From Streptomyces sp. GQFP (lineage in GTDB: Bacteria > Actinomycetota > Actinomycetes > Streptomycetales > Streptomycetaceae), in the NCBI RefSeq assembly GCF_021545335.1, contig NZ_CP089312.1, positions 248,001 to 312,000 of the forward strand: 64,000 nucleotides of DNA, written 5' to 3'. The notes below the pieces were generated by a model, which searched no databases, was not told where the DNA came from, and saw only the letters and a program-made list of their open reading frames with translations. Shown one piece after another: positions 9,628 to 18,580 of the stretch. How positions within the stretch are numbered: the first letter of the stretch is position 1; each line of letters opens with the position of its first letter. Made by a program: the position numbers and the translations under genes.

Positions 9628-11757
9628 ATGCCGCTGATCTCCCACGACCCGGACACCGGGGTCTGGCTGCTGACCACCCCGAGCACGTCGTACGCGCTGC
9701 GGATCGACGAGACCGGCGCGCCCTGTCATCTCGCGTGGGGACCGCGGCTGACCCTGTCGGAGGCGGGCGCGCTCATCGTTCCGGCGGTCGAGACGGCGAG
9801 CAGCTTCGAGGGGCGGCCTCCGGTGGGCGAGGAGCTCCCCGTCGACGGCGGCACCCGCTACGGCCCGCCCTCGCTCCAGGTCCGGTACGCGGACTCCTCC
9901 CGTGGCTTCGAGTGGGAGCCGATCGGCCACCAGATCCTCGAACCGGCGTCCGGGGCGAGCGAGTTGGTGCTGGAGTTCCGCGACCGCCGCTACCCCCTGC
10001 ATGTCGCACTGCACTACGCGGTCCGCGCCGACACCGACGTCATCGAGCGCCGGACCGTGATCCGCAACGCCGGTGACGAGCACCTCGACCTGCTGCGCGC
10101 CGACTCCGCCGCCTGGACGCTGCCGCCGCTCCCCGGCTACCGGCTCAGCCATGTCACCGGCCAGTGGTCGGCCGAGAGCCAACTGCGGCGCGACGCGCTG
10201 CCGTTCGGCGAGACGGTGCTGACCAGTCGGCGCGGTATCACCAGCCATCACGCCAACCCCTGGGTGATGCTCGACTCGGGCGAGGCGAGCGAGGAGCACG
10301 GCCGGGTGTGGAGCGCGGCCCTTGCCTGGAGCGGGAGTTGGCGGATCACGGCCCAGCGGACCCCCGACGGGCTGGCCGGCTTCACCGGAGGCGTCGGCCA
10401 CGAGGGGACGTCGGTACCCCTCGCGCCGGGTGAGGAGTTCGCCACGCCGGTGTTCGCCGGGCTGTGCACGGACGGCGGGTTCGGGGCGGCGAGCCGTGCC
10501 TGGCACTCGTACACGACGACCCATGTGCTGCCCCGGGCGCGGGAGTTGGCGCCGGTGCTCTACAACTCGTGGGAGGCCACCGGCTTCGACGTCGACGAGG
10601 CGAGCCAGAAGTCGCTGGCCGAGCGGGCCGCCGTACTCGGGGTGGAGCTGTATGTCGTGGACGACGGCTGGTTCGGGGCGCGGCGCAGTGACCGGGCGGG
10701 TCTTGGCGACTGGACGCCGACTCCGGAGCGGTTCCCCGAGGGGCTCGGTCCGCTGGCCGACGCCGTGCACCGGCTCGGGATGCGGTTCGGGATCTGGGTC
10801 GAGCCGGAGATGGTCAATCCGGACAGCGCGCTGTACCGCGAACACCCGGACTGGGTGCTGCACGTACCCGGGCGGGCGCGTACCGAGATGCGCAACCAGC
10901 TCGTCCTGAACTTCGCGCGGGACGACGTGGCCGAGTGGGCGTACGGCTGGCTGACCCGGCTGGTCGGGGACCACGGGGTCGACTTCCTCAAGTGGGACAT
11001 GAACCGGGCGTTCGGCGAGTCGGGCTGGCCGGAGCAGCGGGACGGCAACGACCGGCTGTGGACGCGGTACGTGGCGAATCTGTACGGCGTCATCGACCGG
11101 CTGCGCGCCGATCATCCCGGGCTGCGGGTGGAGACGTGCAGTGGCGGCGGTGGCCGGATCGACCTCGGCATCCTGTCCCGTACGGATCAGGCGTGGACGT
11201 CCGACAACACGGACGCCGTGGACCGGCTGGTGATCCAGCACGGGTTCGGGCAGGTGTATCCGGCGCGTGCCATGTCGGCGTGGGTGACCGACGTGCCCAA
11301 TCAGCTCACGGCGCGTTCGGTGCCGCTGCGGTTCCGTTTCCACGCGGCGATGTGCGGGCTGCTCGGCATCGGCGGTGATCTGACGCGCTGGTCCGAGGAG
11401 GAACTGGCGGAGGGCGCGGCGCTGGTGGCCGAGTACAAGAAGGTGCGGCATGTCGTGCAGCACGGGGAGCTGTACCGGCTGTCGGGGCCGCTCGGTGAGG
11501 AGCCGACGGTGGTGGAGTACGTCGGTGAGGGCGGGGCGGAGGCTCTGGTGCTGGGCTTCCGGTACGGGCCCCGGCACGGTCTGCCTCGCATTCCGGTGCG
11601 GTTGCGGGGTCTTACGCCCGGCGCCCGGTACCGGGACGCGCGCACGGGTGCAGTGCACCATGCGAACGTGCTGAGCGAGTACGGGATGCGGCTCGATCTC
11701 GCGCCCGGCGACTGGTCCAGCACCGCTGTGCATCTGGTGCGCGTCGAGGAGTCGTAG
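9628..11757 (+). CDS. Alpha-galactosidase, glycoside hydrolase family 36
   Basis: 709 residues, the usual size of GH36 group I enzymes, no signal peptide, so cytoplasmic. Visible: an N-terminal beta-sandwich, the barrel signature YVVDDGWFGAR, nucleophile D457 in LKWDMNR, and acid/base D526 in TSDNTDA. The FGIWVEPEMVNPDS and CSGGGGRIDLG segments are also family hallmarks. It should hydrolyse alpha-1,6-galactosides such as melibiose or raffinose-type sugars brought in by a transporter that is not in this window. It is divergent from a ROK repressor that probably controls it. I saw TTGACA at 9590 but no matching -10. Confidence 0.95.
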   Translation: MPLISHDPDTGVWLLTTPSTSYALRIDETGAPCHLAWGPRLTLSEAGALIVPAVETASSFEGRPPVGEELPVDGGTRYGPPSLQVRYADSSRGFEWEPIGHQILEPASGASELVLEFRDRRYPLHVALHYAVRADTDVIERRTVIRNAGDEHLDLLRADSAAWTLPPLPGYRLSHVTGQWSAESQLRRDALPFGETVLTSRRGITSHHANPWVMLDSGEASEEHGRVWSAALAWSGSWRITAQRTPDGLAGFTGGVGHEGTSVPLAPGEEFATPVFAGLCTDGGFGAASRAWHSYTTTHVLPRARELAPVLYNSWEATGFDVDEASQKSLAERAAVLGVELYVVDDGWFGARRSDRAGLGDWTPTPERFPEGLGPLADAVHRLGMRFGIWVEPEMVNPDSALYREHPDWVLHVPGRARTEMRNQLVLNFARDDVAEWAYGWLTRLVGDHGVDFLKWDMNRAFGESGWPEQRDGNDRLWTRYVANLYGVIDRLRADHPGLRVETCSGGGGRIDLGILSRTDQAWTSDNTDAVDRLVIQHGFGQVYPARAMSAWVTDVPNQLTARSVPLRFRFHAAMCGLLGIGGDLTRWSEEELAEGAALVAEYKKVRHVVQHGELYRLSGPLGEEPTVVEYVGEGGAEALVLGFRYGPRHGLPRIPVRLRGLTPGARYRDARTGAVHHANVLSEYGMRLDLAPGDWSSTAVHLVRVEES

Positions 11758-11870
11758 CCGCCCGCTTTCCCCGGTCGGCTGTCGTCGGCCGGGGAACTGC
11801 GGCGCCCTGGCCGGGCGTTATAGGGGCAACGCCCCCATGGGGCACGAACGACGACCCCAGGGCAGGCGCG

Positions 11871-13595
11871 ATGAGCGAGTTGGTTCCCGGGGGCAACACG
11901 CCCCTGCCGGGCGGCACCCTCACGCTCCGGGTGCCGGGCCCGTTCGATGTCAGCGCACTGGTGACGGACGACGGTGGCAAGGTCGGCGGCGACGCCGACT
12001 TCGTGTTCTACAACCAGCCGACGGCACCGGGAGCCCGGCTGCACGGCGACACCCTCACCGTCGACCCGGCGGGCCTGCGCCCCGGCGCGACGCGCGTCAC
12101 GGTGGTCGTCAGCGCGGCCGATCCCGGTACAGCGCTGGGCGGGCTGCCCGCACCCACGCTCCAGGTCACCGGCCCCGGTGGCCGCACGCTGGCTCGGTTC
12201 ACACCGGCGCGTCCGCAGCGGGAGACGGTGCTGCTGCTCGCGGAGCTGTACCGGCGGGGCACGGGCTGGAAGCTGCGCGCGCTGGGGCAGGGGTACGCGG
12301 ACGGGCTGGCGGGCCTGGCCCGGGACTTCGGGGTGGATGTCGCGGACGACGGGCCTTCGGCCTCTGCCGGATCAGGCATGGCCGGGTCTGGGTCGGCCGG
12401 GTCGGGCACGGCTGGGGCGGGCGCAGCCGGATCCGGCTCGGCCGGGTCGGCCACGGCCGGAAATGGGTCAGCCCGGTCTGGCTCGGTCGGGTCTGGGTTG
12501 GCCAGGTCGGGCATAACCGGGTCGGGCACGGCCGGATCTGGCACCGGATCTGGCACGGCCGGATCTGGCACGGCCGGATCTGGGTCGGCCGGGTCGGGCT
12601 CGCCTCTCCCGGCAGCAGGCGCGGCCCCGCGTACGCCGTCCCGCTGGTCCGACGCGGCCTCGCGGTTGTCGGGGGCCGCTTCGCGCCTGTCGGAGGCGGC
12701 GGCCTCTCGCCGGTCCCGGTCGACGGGCACCCCGTCACCGGCCGCCGCGCCTGCCGCCGGTGCGCGCCCCGGGTCGGTGTCCCCGGGCGCCTTGGCCGCA
12801 GGACCGGGCCCGCTCTCCCCCGCCGACGGCTTCCTCACCCTCGTCAACTCCGCCCGTGCCGCCGCCGGTTCCCCGCCCGTCTCCCTCGACGAGCGGCTCC
12901 GCGCCGCCGCTCAGGCGCACGCCGCCGACATGGCCTCGGCCGGCCGCCTCGGCACCGAGAGCCGGGACGGCACCTCCGTCCACCAGCGTGTCACCGCCGC
13001 CGGGTACACGTATCTGACCATCGGCGAGCACCTGGTCTCAGGGCCGCGTACGCCCGAGGAGTTCGTCGACTACTGCCTGCGCACGGACCAGGCCCGACGG
13101 ACCCTGTACGACCCGGCGTTCACCCAGGTCGGCCTGGCGTACGTCACCGGGTCCCGTACGGGGGACACGTACTGGACCGCGCTCTGGGCCCGGCCCCTCC
13201 TGCCCGGAGACCTGGACCGGACGGCCGCCGAGGTCACGGACCTCACCAACCGGGAACGGGCCCGGGCGGGGCTGCCGCCGCTGGCCGCCGACGCCCTGCT
13301 CACCCGGGCCGCGCAGGCGCACAGTACGGACATGGTGGTCCGCCAGTTCTACTCCCACACCGGGCCCGACGGCAGCCAGCCATGGGACCGGGCCGCCGCG
13401 GCGGGGTCCACGCGGCGCATGATTGGCGAGAACATCGCGTGCGGGCAGCGCTCCCCCGCCGAGGTCGTGGACGGGTGGATGAACAGCCCCGGCCATCGCG
13501 CCAACATCCTCAAGCGGGACTTCACGCACATAGGCATCGGTTTCGCGGGCGGCGGCAAGGCGGGCACGTACTGGACGCAGCTCTTCGGCGCCTGA
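11871..13595 (+). CDS. TerD-CAP-CAP fusion protein
   Basis: 574 residues, no signal peptide. Residues ~1-160 are a TerD domain (tellurite-resistance/calcium-binding family) with DADFVFYNQP and LLAELYRRGTGWKLRALGQGY. Residues ~164-245 are a low-complexity AGSGS/T linker. Two CAP (SCP/PR1) domains follow at ~320-445 and ~450-574. The second is canonical (SHTGPDGS, GENIACG, GWMNSPGHRANIL). The first lacks the histidines (GTESRDGT, CLRTDQARRTL), keeps GEHL and looks structural. CAP domains are normally secreted, TerD domains cytoplasmic, so the location is puzzling. The start ATG at 11871 follows CAGGCGCG, a weak ribosome site. Confidence 0.9.
   Translation: MSELVPGGNTPLPGGTLTLRVPGPFDVSALVTDDGGKVGGDADFVFYNQPTAPGARLHGDTLTVDPAGLRPGATRVTVVVSAADPGTALGGLPAPTLQVTGPGGRTLARFTPARPQRETVLLLAELYRRGTGWKLRALGQGYADGLAGLARDFGVDVADDGPSASAGSGMAGSGSAGSGTAGAGAAGSGSAGSATAGNGSARSGSVGSGLARSGITGSGTAGSGTGSGTAGSGTAGSGSAGSGSPLPAAGAAPRTPSRWSDAASRLSGAASRLSEAAASRRSRSTGTPSPAAAPAAGARPGSVSPGALAAGPGPLSPADGFLTLVNSARAAAGSPPVSLDERLRAAAQAHAADMASAGRLGTESRDGTSVHQRVTAAGYTYLTIGEHLVSGPRTPEEFVDYCLRTDQARRTLYDPAFTQVGLAYVTGSRTGDTYWTALWARPLLPGDLDRTAAEVTDLTNRERARAGLPPLAADALLTRAAQAHSTDMVVRQFYSHTGPDGSQPWDRAAAAGSTRRMIGENIACGQRSPAEVVDGWMNSPGHRANILKRDFTHIGIGFAGGGKAGTYWTQLFGA
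12361..12603 (+). repeat. In-frame Gly-Ser-Ala repeat linker
   Basis: Degenerate short repeats of the form GCCGGGTCTGGGTCG, mostly 15-bp units, encode about 80 residues of (S/T)AGSG-like sequence inside the TerD-CAP-CAP gene. The repeat count is likely to vary between strains. The complementary strand gives a spurious PDPAVPDPA reading frame. Confidence 0.75.
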
Positions 13596-13603
13596 AGGGA
13601 TGC

Positions 13604-14419
13604 CTACGGTTTGCGCGCGACGCCGCCCAGAGCGATCACGTCCCCCACACCGCGTGCCGTGTCGGGATCGGGTCGCCAGTCGGTGATGGGGACGACACCG
13701 GGGGCCAGCAGTTCCAACCCGTCGAAGAAGCCGGCGAGTTGCTGCGGGCTCCTCAGGTAGTAGGGCACGGCCCCGCTCTCGTTGTAGAGCCGGGTGGCCT
13801 CGGCGTTGGCCTTGTTGGTGTCCACGCTGTCGTTGAAGGCGAACCAACTGCCCGGCGGCAGCGCGTCCATCAGCGTGCGGACGATGGCCCGCGCCTCGTC
13901 GTAGTCGGCGATGTGCCCGCTGACCTGCATCAGCGTGAGCGCCACCGGCCGGCTGAGGTCCAAGGTCCGTGCCGCTTCCCGGAGTACGGCGTCGGGGTCG
14001 TGCAGATCGGCGTCGATGTAGCCGGTCACGCCCTCGGGCGCGCTGGTGAGCAGGGCCGCGGCGTGGGTGAGGACCAGGGGGTCGTTGTCCACGTAGACGA
14101 TGCGGGCGTCGGGGGCGACCCGCTGGGCGATCTCGTGGGTGTTGTCCGCCGTGGGCAGGCCCGTGCCGATGTCCAGAAACTGCCGGATCCCGACCTCGCC
14201 GGCCAGATGGCGCACGGCCCGGCCGAGGAAGGCACGGGAGTCACTGGCGAGGTCGGTGATGCCGGGGAAGATCTCCCGGAAGGCGTCGCCCGCCTCGTGG
14301 TCGACCGGGTAGTTGTCCTTGCCGCCGAGCCAGTAGTTCCAGATCCGGGCGGAGTGCGGCACCGTCGTGTCGATCTTCTCCGGCGTCTGTGTGCCGAGGG
14401 CGGACGAGTCCTGCGTCAC
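13604..14419 (-). CDS. SAM-dependent methyltransferase, DUF574/Methyltransf_19 family
   Basis: 271 residues. Hallmarks of this family, greatly expanded in Streptomyces, are clear: ARIWNYWLGGKDNYPVDH near the N-terminus, SAM-binding FLDIGTGLPTADNTHE, VYVDNDPLVL and the acidic DADLHDPD. Substrates are unknown for nearly all members. A paralogue of 270 residues lies at 61038-61850. The gene converges on the TerD-CAP gene with an 8-bp gap. An AAGGAGG ribosome site precedes the ATG. Confidence 0.92.
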   Translation of the reverse strand: MTQDSSALGTQTPEKIDTTVPHSARIWNYWLGGKDNYPVDHEAGDAFREIFPGITDLASDSRAFLGRAVRHLAGEVGIRQFLDIGTGLPTADNTHEIAQRVAPDARIVYVDNDPLVLTHAAALLTSAPEGVTGYIDADLHDPDAVLREAARTLDLSRPVALTLMQVSGHIADYDEARAIVRTLMDALPPGSWFAFNDSVDTNKANAEATRLYNESGAVPYYLRSPQQLAGFFDGLELLAPGVVPITDWRPDPDTARGVGDVIALGGVARKP

Positions 14420-14600
14420 CGGGCAACCTCCTTGTGGCGGAACGTAGTTGGCCCTGCCCTACAACGTAGCGTCACCGCCCTGCCGACAGGGGGTCTTCCG
14501 ATGCGCAAGGGGGCGCTTCCGGCCGCGTCACTCCCCCCGGATTCTCCCCGTTCCGCGCGTTCTCCTGGCGGAACGGCCCCCTGCGGGACACGATGCCCAC

Positions 14601-15278
14601 ATGAAGGGTGACCTCTTTTCCAGTCAGTACATGGTGCAGCCGGCCACAGCGCCCGGGATGACCGTCGAGAACGCCAAGTCCATCAAGTACGCGGTCAACG
14701 GGGAGATGTTCGCCCGCCAGGGCGCGATGATCGCCTTCCGCGGCAACCTCCAGTTCGAGCGCAAGGGGCAGGGCGTCGGCGGCATGCTGAAGCGTGCGGT
14801 CACGGGTGAGGGGCTGCCCCTGATGGCGGTGCGCGGGCAGGGCGAGGCGTGGTTCGCGCACGAGGCGCAGAGCTGTTTCATCGTCGAGATCGACCCGGGT
14901 GACGTCTTCACGGTCAACGGCCGCAACGTGCTGTGCTTCGACGCGTCACTGACGTACGAGATCAAGACCGTGAAGGGAGCGGGGATCAGCGGCGGGGGCC
15001 TGTTCAACAGTGTCTTCACCGGGCAGGGGAAGCTCGGCCTGGTCTGCGAGGGCAGTCCGCTGGTGATCCCGGTCTCGCCGCAGTATCCGGTGTACGTCGA
15101 CACGGACGCGGTCGTCGGCTGGACGGCGAGCCTCCAGACGTCGCTGCACCGTTCGCAGTCCTTCGGCTCGATGATCCGCGGCGGTTCCGGCGAGGCCGCC
15201 CAACTGATGCTCCAGGGCGAGGGGTTCGTCGTCGTACGCCCGAGCGAGGCGACCCCGCAGAAGCCCCAGCAGCACTGA
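14601..15278 (+). CDS. AIM24 family protein
   Basis: 225 residues. A single AIM24 (TrpR-like beta-roll) domain: MVQPATAPGMTVENAKSIKY at the N-terminus, GGMLKRAVTGEGLPLM, GLVCEGSPLVIPV, and HRSQSFGSMIRGGSGEA toward the end. AIM24 proteins are soluble beta-proteins of unknown biochemical role. The frame is open further upstream, but the ATG at 14601 matches the beginning of homologues; there is no strong ribosome site. Confidence 0.88.
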   Translation: MKGDLFSSQYMVQPATAPGMTVENAKSIKYAVNGEMFARQGAMIAFRGNLQFERKGQGVGGMLKRAVTGEGLPLMAVRGQGEAWFAHEAQSCFIVEIDPGDVFTVNGRNVLCFDASLTYEIKTVKGAGISGGGLFNSVFTGQGKLGLVCEGSPLVIPVSPQYPVYVDTDAVVGWTASLQTSLHRSQSFGSMIRGGSGEAAQLMLQGEGFVVVRPSEATPQKPQQH

Positions 15279-15493
15279 CGACGGCGGGGGCTGTGCGGGA
15301 GATCACGTGGCGAGATCGTGTGCGGGCCCACACCTCAGGTCCAGTGAATTCACCCAATTCTTCGCACACGTGCTCGGCGCAGATGAATAAAAGGGGAATC
15401 GGGCCCAGGAGTTGCCGAATAATTGAACACACCCCGTCGCACCCGTCGTACCTCTGGGAAAGGTGAGAGCCGGGGGTTCAGCGAGGGATGGCC

Positions 15494-17176
15494 ATGGTCA
15501 AGGCGCACGTCTCCACACACGAGTTGGTGGCCGACAGGTACCGACTTCTCGATGTCGTCCATCGCGAAACGAACCGGGTCTCCTGGTACGGCGAGGACAC
15601 CGCATCCGAGCGCCCGGTCGTCCTGACCCAGATCCAACTCCCGCCCGATCCCCGGGAGCAGACCGCCCGCCGGACCATCGCCCGGGTGATGCGCGCGTCC
15701 GAGATCCTCGGGCTGGTGCTGCCCGGGCGGGTGGGCGTCGTGATCGATGTGGTCGAGGAGTTCGGCACTCTCTGGACGGTCGCCGAGTGGATCGACGGCA
15801 CACCGCTCAGCGAACTCCTGGAGCGGCAGGGCACGTTCAACTACGTGCGGGCGGCGCGCATCACGCTCGACGTGCTCGACGTGCTGGACGCGGCGCACCG
15901 CGAGGGCATCGTGCACGGCGAACTCAGCCCCGGCCAGGTGTTCGTGCGGGACCAGGGCCCGGTCGTGGTGACCGGCTTCGGCCTGGCCGGCGCCACCTCC
16001 GCGTCCCGGGTCGGCGCACCCTCGTACGCCTCGCCCGAGCAGGCCCACGGGGGGCGCGCCGAGCCGTCGGCCGACCTGTGGGCGCTCGGCGCGATCCTCT
16101 ACGCGATGGCCGAGGGGCGGCCGCCGTTCCGTGACCGGGGCCGACCCGACGCCACGCTCAAGGCGGTCGACCGGCTGCCGCTGCGCAGCCCGGTGCGTTC
16201 CGGTCCCCTCACCCAGGCCATCACGGGGCTGCTGCGCAAGAACGCCCGGGAACGGCTGACCGCTCCGGTGGTACGGGACGCCCTGATCCGGGTCATCAGG
16301 GAGGACCCCGACACCTCGGACGAGCCGGTGCCCTCCGCCCGGCTGCGCGACGCCTGTGCCGGTGCCGCGCGGCGTGCCGGCCGGACCTGGAACAGACGCG
16401 GCACGAACAAGCTCGCTGTCGCCGGTACGGCCCTGGCCGCCGTCACGGTCACCGTCGCGGTCCTCGCCACGACGGACAACCTGCCCGGCCTCGACGTCTC
16501 GGCGTCCGGCGCGGACACCAGCCCGTCGGTCGCCGCCCCGGTCCCTCCGTCGGCCTCCTCCGCCGGCGGGAACACCGCCCTCCCCGAGCAGCCCCCCGAG
16601 CCGAGCGCCACCGCCTCCGGGCCGGTCTCACCGTCGCCGTCGGCCCCGGCCACGTCTCCCGCGCCCTCGCCCACACCCACCGCGTCGCGCCCCGTCACCG
16701 ACGCCAACGCGCTGCCCGCCGGGTTCCGGGTGTACAACGCCCCGGAGGGGTTCTCCGTCGCGCTTCCCCAGGGCTGGAAGCGGCTGAGCGAGGACGTCTC
16801 CCCCGGCAACGTCGCCTATCGCATCGTGTTCGGCGCCGACGACGACCCGCGCACGCTGACCGTCACCTACAGCGAGGCGCTCCGGGCCGACCCGGTCGCC
16901 GTGTGGCGCGACGACGTCCAGCCCGGTCTGATTGCCGAGGGCATCGGCTTCCAGCGGATCGGCGAGATCCGGGCGACGAACTATCGCGGCCGGAGCGCCG
17001 CCGACATGGAGTGGACGTCCGACTTCGAGGGCATCCGGATCCGTACGTTCGGCCGGGGCTTCCTCACCGGCCAGAACACGGGCTACTCGCTGCGCTGGAC
17101 GACACCCGCGGCCGACTGGAACGACACCGCCAACCGGCAGGCGCTGAACACCTTCCTGCGTACCTTCAGAGAGTGA
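15494..17176 (+). CDS. Membrane-anchored serine/threonine pseudokinase
   Basis: 560 residues from ATG 15494. An ATG two codons upstream is possible, but GAGGG at 15483-15487 abuts that one and sits 6 bp from 15494. Residues ~10-270 are a protein-kinase fold without its catalytic set: the beta-3 lysine is absent (VVLTQIQL), the HRDLKPxN loop reads HGELSPGQ (141-148), and DFG reads GFG (161-163). The helical-lobe DLWALGAILYAM is kept. A transmembrane helix at ~305-326 is followed by a Pro/Ser/Thr-rich linker and an extracellular domain of ~150 residues ending in WNDTANRQALNTFLRTF. Probably a scaffold or envelope sensor that does not phosphorylate. Confidence 0.88.
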   Translation: MVKAHVSTHELVADRYRLLDVVHRETNRVSWYGEDTASERPVVLTQIQLPPDPREQTARRTIARVMRASEILGLVLPGRVGVVIDVVEEFGTLWTVAEWIDGTPLSELLERQGTFNYVRAARITLDVLDVLDAAHREGIVHGELSPGQVFVRDQGPVVVTGFGLAGATSASRVGAPSYASPEQAHGGRAEPSADLWALGAILYAMAEGRPPFRDRGRPDATLKAVDRLPLRSPVRSGPLTQAITGLLRKNARERLTAPVVRDALIRVIREDPDTSDEPVPSARLRDACAGAARRAGRTWNRRGTNKLAVAGTALAAVTVTVAVLATTDNLPGLDVSASGADTSPSVAAPVPPSASSAGGNTALPEQPPEPSATASGPVSPSPSAPATSPAPSPTPTASRPVTDANALPAGFRVYNAPEGFSVALPQGWKRLSEDVSPGNVAYRIVFGADDDPRTLTVTYSEALRADPVAVWRDDVQPGLIAEGIGFQRIGEIRATNYRGRSAADMEWTSDFEGIRIRTFGRGFLTGQNTGYSLRWTTPAADWNDTANRQALNTFLRTFRE

Positions 17177-17345
17177 GCCGGGTTCAGCCATGGCTGGGGA
17201 CACGTGTCGACCACCGGGTGTGCGGGCCCGGTGACAGGCCGGCATCCGGGTCGGGCCCGGTCTGCCGAAGCAGCGTCAATGAGCGCATATAGGCTGCCTG
17301 TCTGTACCTTCGCAGTCCGTTCAGCCTTGCCCGGGAGAGTCACCT

Positions 17346-18488
17346 GTGACCGTAGCGATCGCCCCGTCCGAAGCATCGGAGATGCCCGAGCCGTCCGAGA
17401 CACCGGAGGTGTCCCCCGTGTCCGAGGAGTTCGACGGGTCCGACTGGTCGGAGCCGGCCGCCGAGCCCGACAACGTTTCCTCCGAGGCCTCCGTCGGCCT
17501 CGACGTGTCTCCGCTCGTGGCGCGTGACGCGCAGGAGTTCGGGGCCTACGCGCGGACCGGCGGCTGGGCCTTCGGGCTGAAGGTGGCGCGCAGCGTGCGG
17601 CCCGGTGGTGAGTCCGCCGGGGAGACGCCGAAGGTCTCCGCCAAGGAGTTCGCCGGGCTCGCCGACTGCTCGCCCGAGCGGGTCATGCGCTACTACAAGG
17701 CCTGGGACAAGGCCGCCGACGACGGTGTCGTCCCGCACTTCGAGGCACTGGCGCCGGGCCAGGACGTCGAACTCCCGGGCTACGACCTGTGGCTCACGTA
17801 CTACAGCTCACGTTCCAGCGCAGGCTCGGAGCGCGGCACCGCCATCACGGAGGCCGCCGAGGCCGAGGGCATCCGGCCGACGAAGGCGCTGGAGGTCGCG
17901 GAGAACCCGACCGCGCTGCGGGCCGCGATCATGGCGGACCCCTCGACGGCCCGCGCCGCCCGGCACGCCCTGCTCGACCGGATCAAGGAGGACCCGGATC
18001 TCCAGGCCGAGCTGGCGCGCGACATCGTCCGCACCGACGACCTGAAGAAGGCCGTCGCGACCGAGTCCCGGTCGGCCGACCGGGTCGGATACGTCCGTCA
18101 GATCGCCGAGTCCGGCCAGGTCAAGACGCCCGCCGGGCAGACCATCGACGCGCCCGTCGACCTGCGCCAGGAGGCGGAGCGTCACCTCTCCCTCCTCGAC
18201 GAGCTGGACGAGGACGAGGACACCGGCGAGTGGGCGAGCGAGGCCTACGACACCCTCAAGGGCCTCGTCGTCGAGGCCGTCGAGGCCGACCCCGAACTGC
18301 GCGTCCAGGAACGGCGGACGAAGTTCTACAACAGCCTGTCGAAGGCGACGAAGGCGTTCGAGGAGCTGACCTTCGACGACGTCGAGGAGTTCGCCGAGGA
18401 CGACATGGTCCAGCAGCTGGAGGAACTCCAGGAGGCCATCTCCTCGTGCATCTCGGCGCTGCGCGCGTCACGCACCGCACCCGCGTAG
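17346..18488 (+). CDS. Conserved actinobacterial protein of unknown function
   Basis: 380 residues, GTG start at 17346 with a GGGAG ribosome site. The first ~60 residues are Glu/Ser/Pro-rich and probably disordered. The centre (VSAKEFAGLADCSPERVMRYY and the later ADRVGYVRQIAESG) is helical and might contain a helix-turn-helix. The C-terminal third is strongly acidic (LLDELDEDEDTGEW, FDDVEEFAEDDMVQQLEEL) and likely coiled coil. No signal peptide or membrane segment. A DNA- or protein-binding role is only a guess. Confidence 0.75.
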   Translation: MTVAIAPSEASEMPEPSETPEVSPVSEEFDGSDWSEPAAEPDNVSSEASVGLDVSPLVARDAQEFGAYARTGGWAFGLKVARSVRPGGESAGETPKVSAKEFAGLADCSPERVMRYYKAWDKAADDGVVPHFEALAPGQDVELPGYDLWLTYYSSRSSAGSERGTAITEAAEAEGIRPTKALEVAENPTALRAAIMADPSTARAARHALLDRIKEDPDLQAELARDIVRTDDLKKAVATESRSADRVGYVRQIAESGQVKTPAGQTIDAPVDLRQEAERHLSLLDELDEDEDTGEWASEAYDTLKGLVVEAVEADPELRVQERRTKFYNSLSKATKAFEELTFDDVEEFAEDDMVQQLEELQEAISSCISALRASRTAPA

Positions 18489-18580
18489 GGACTTGGAGCG
18501 CTCCGGGCTGAGTACTCGTACTCATGCCCGGGGCCGGGCCGCTCCCCCACGATGATGCTCCCACCACAAGGAGCGTCCCG

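Noticed and set aside
12361..12603. CRISPR-like array in the GSA repeat region
   Set aside because: Units are short, contiguous, in frame and lack spacers.
11837..14611. Very long + strand ORF (924 codons) across the TerD-CAP gene and beyond
   Set aside because: Different frame from the TerD-CAP domains; Arg/Gly/Pro-rich translation with no family pattern, and it runs through an antisense methyltransferase gene.
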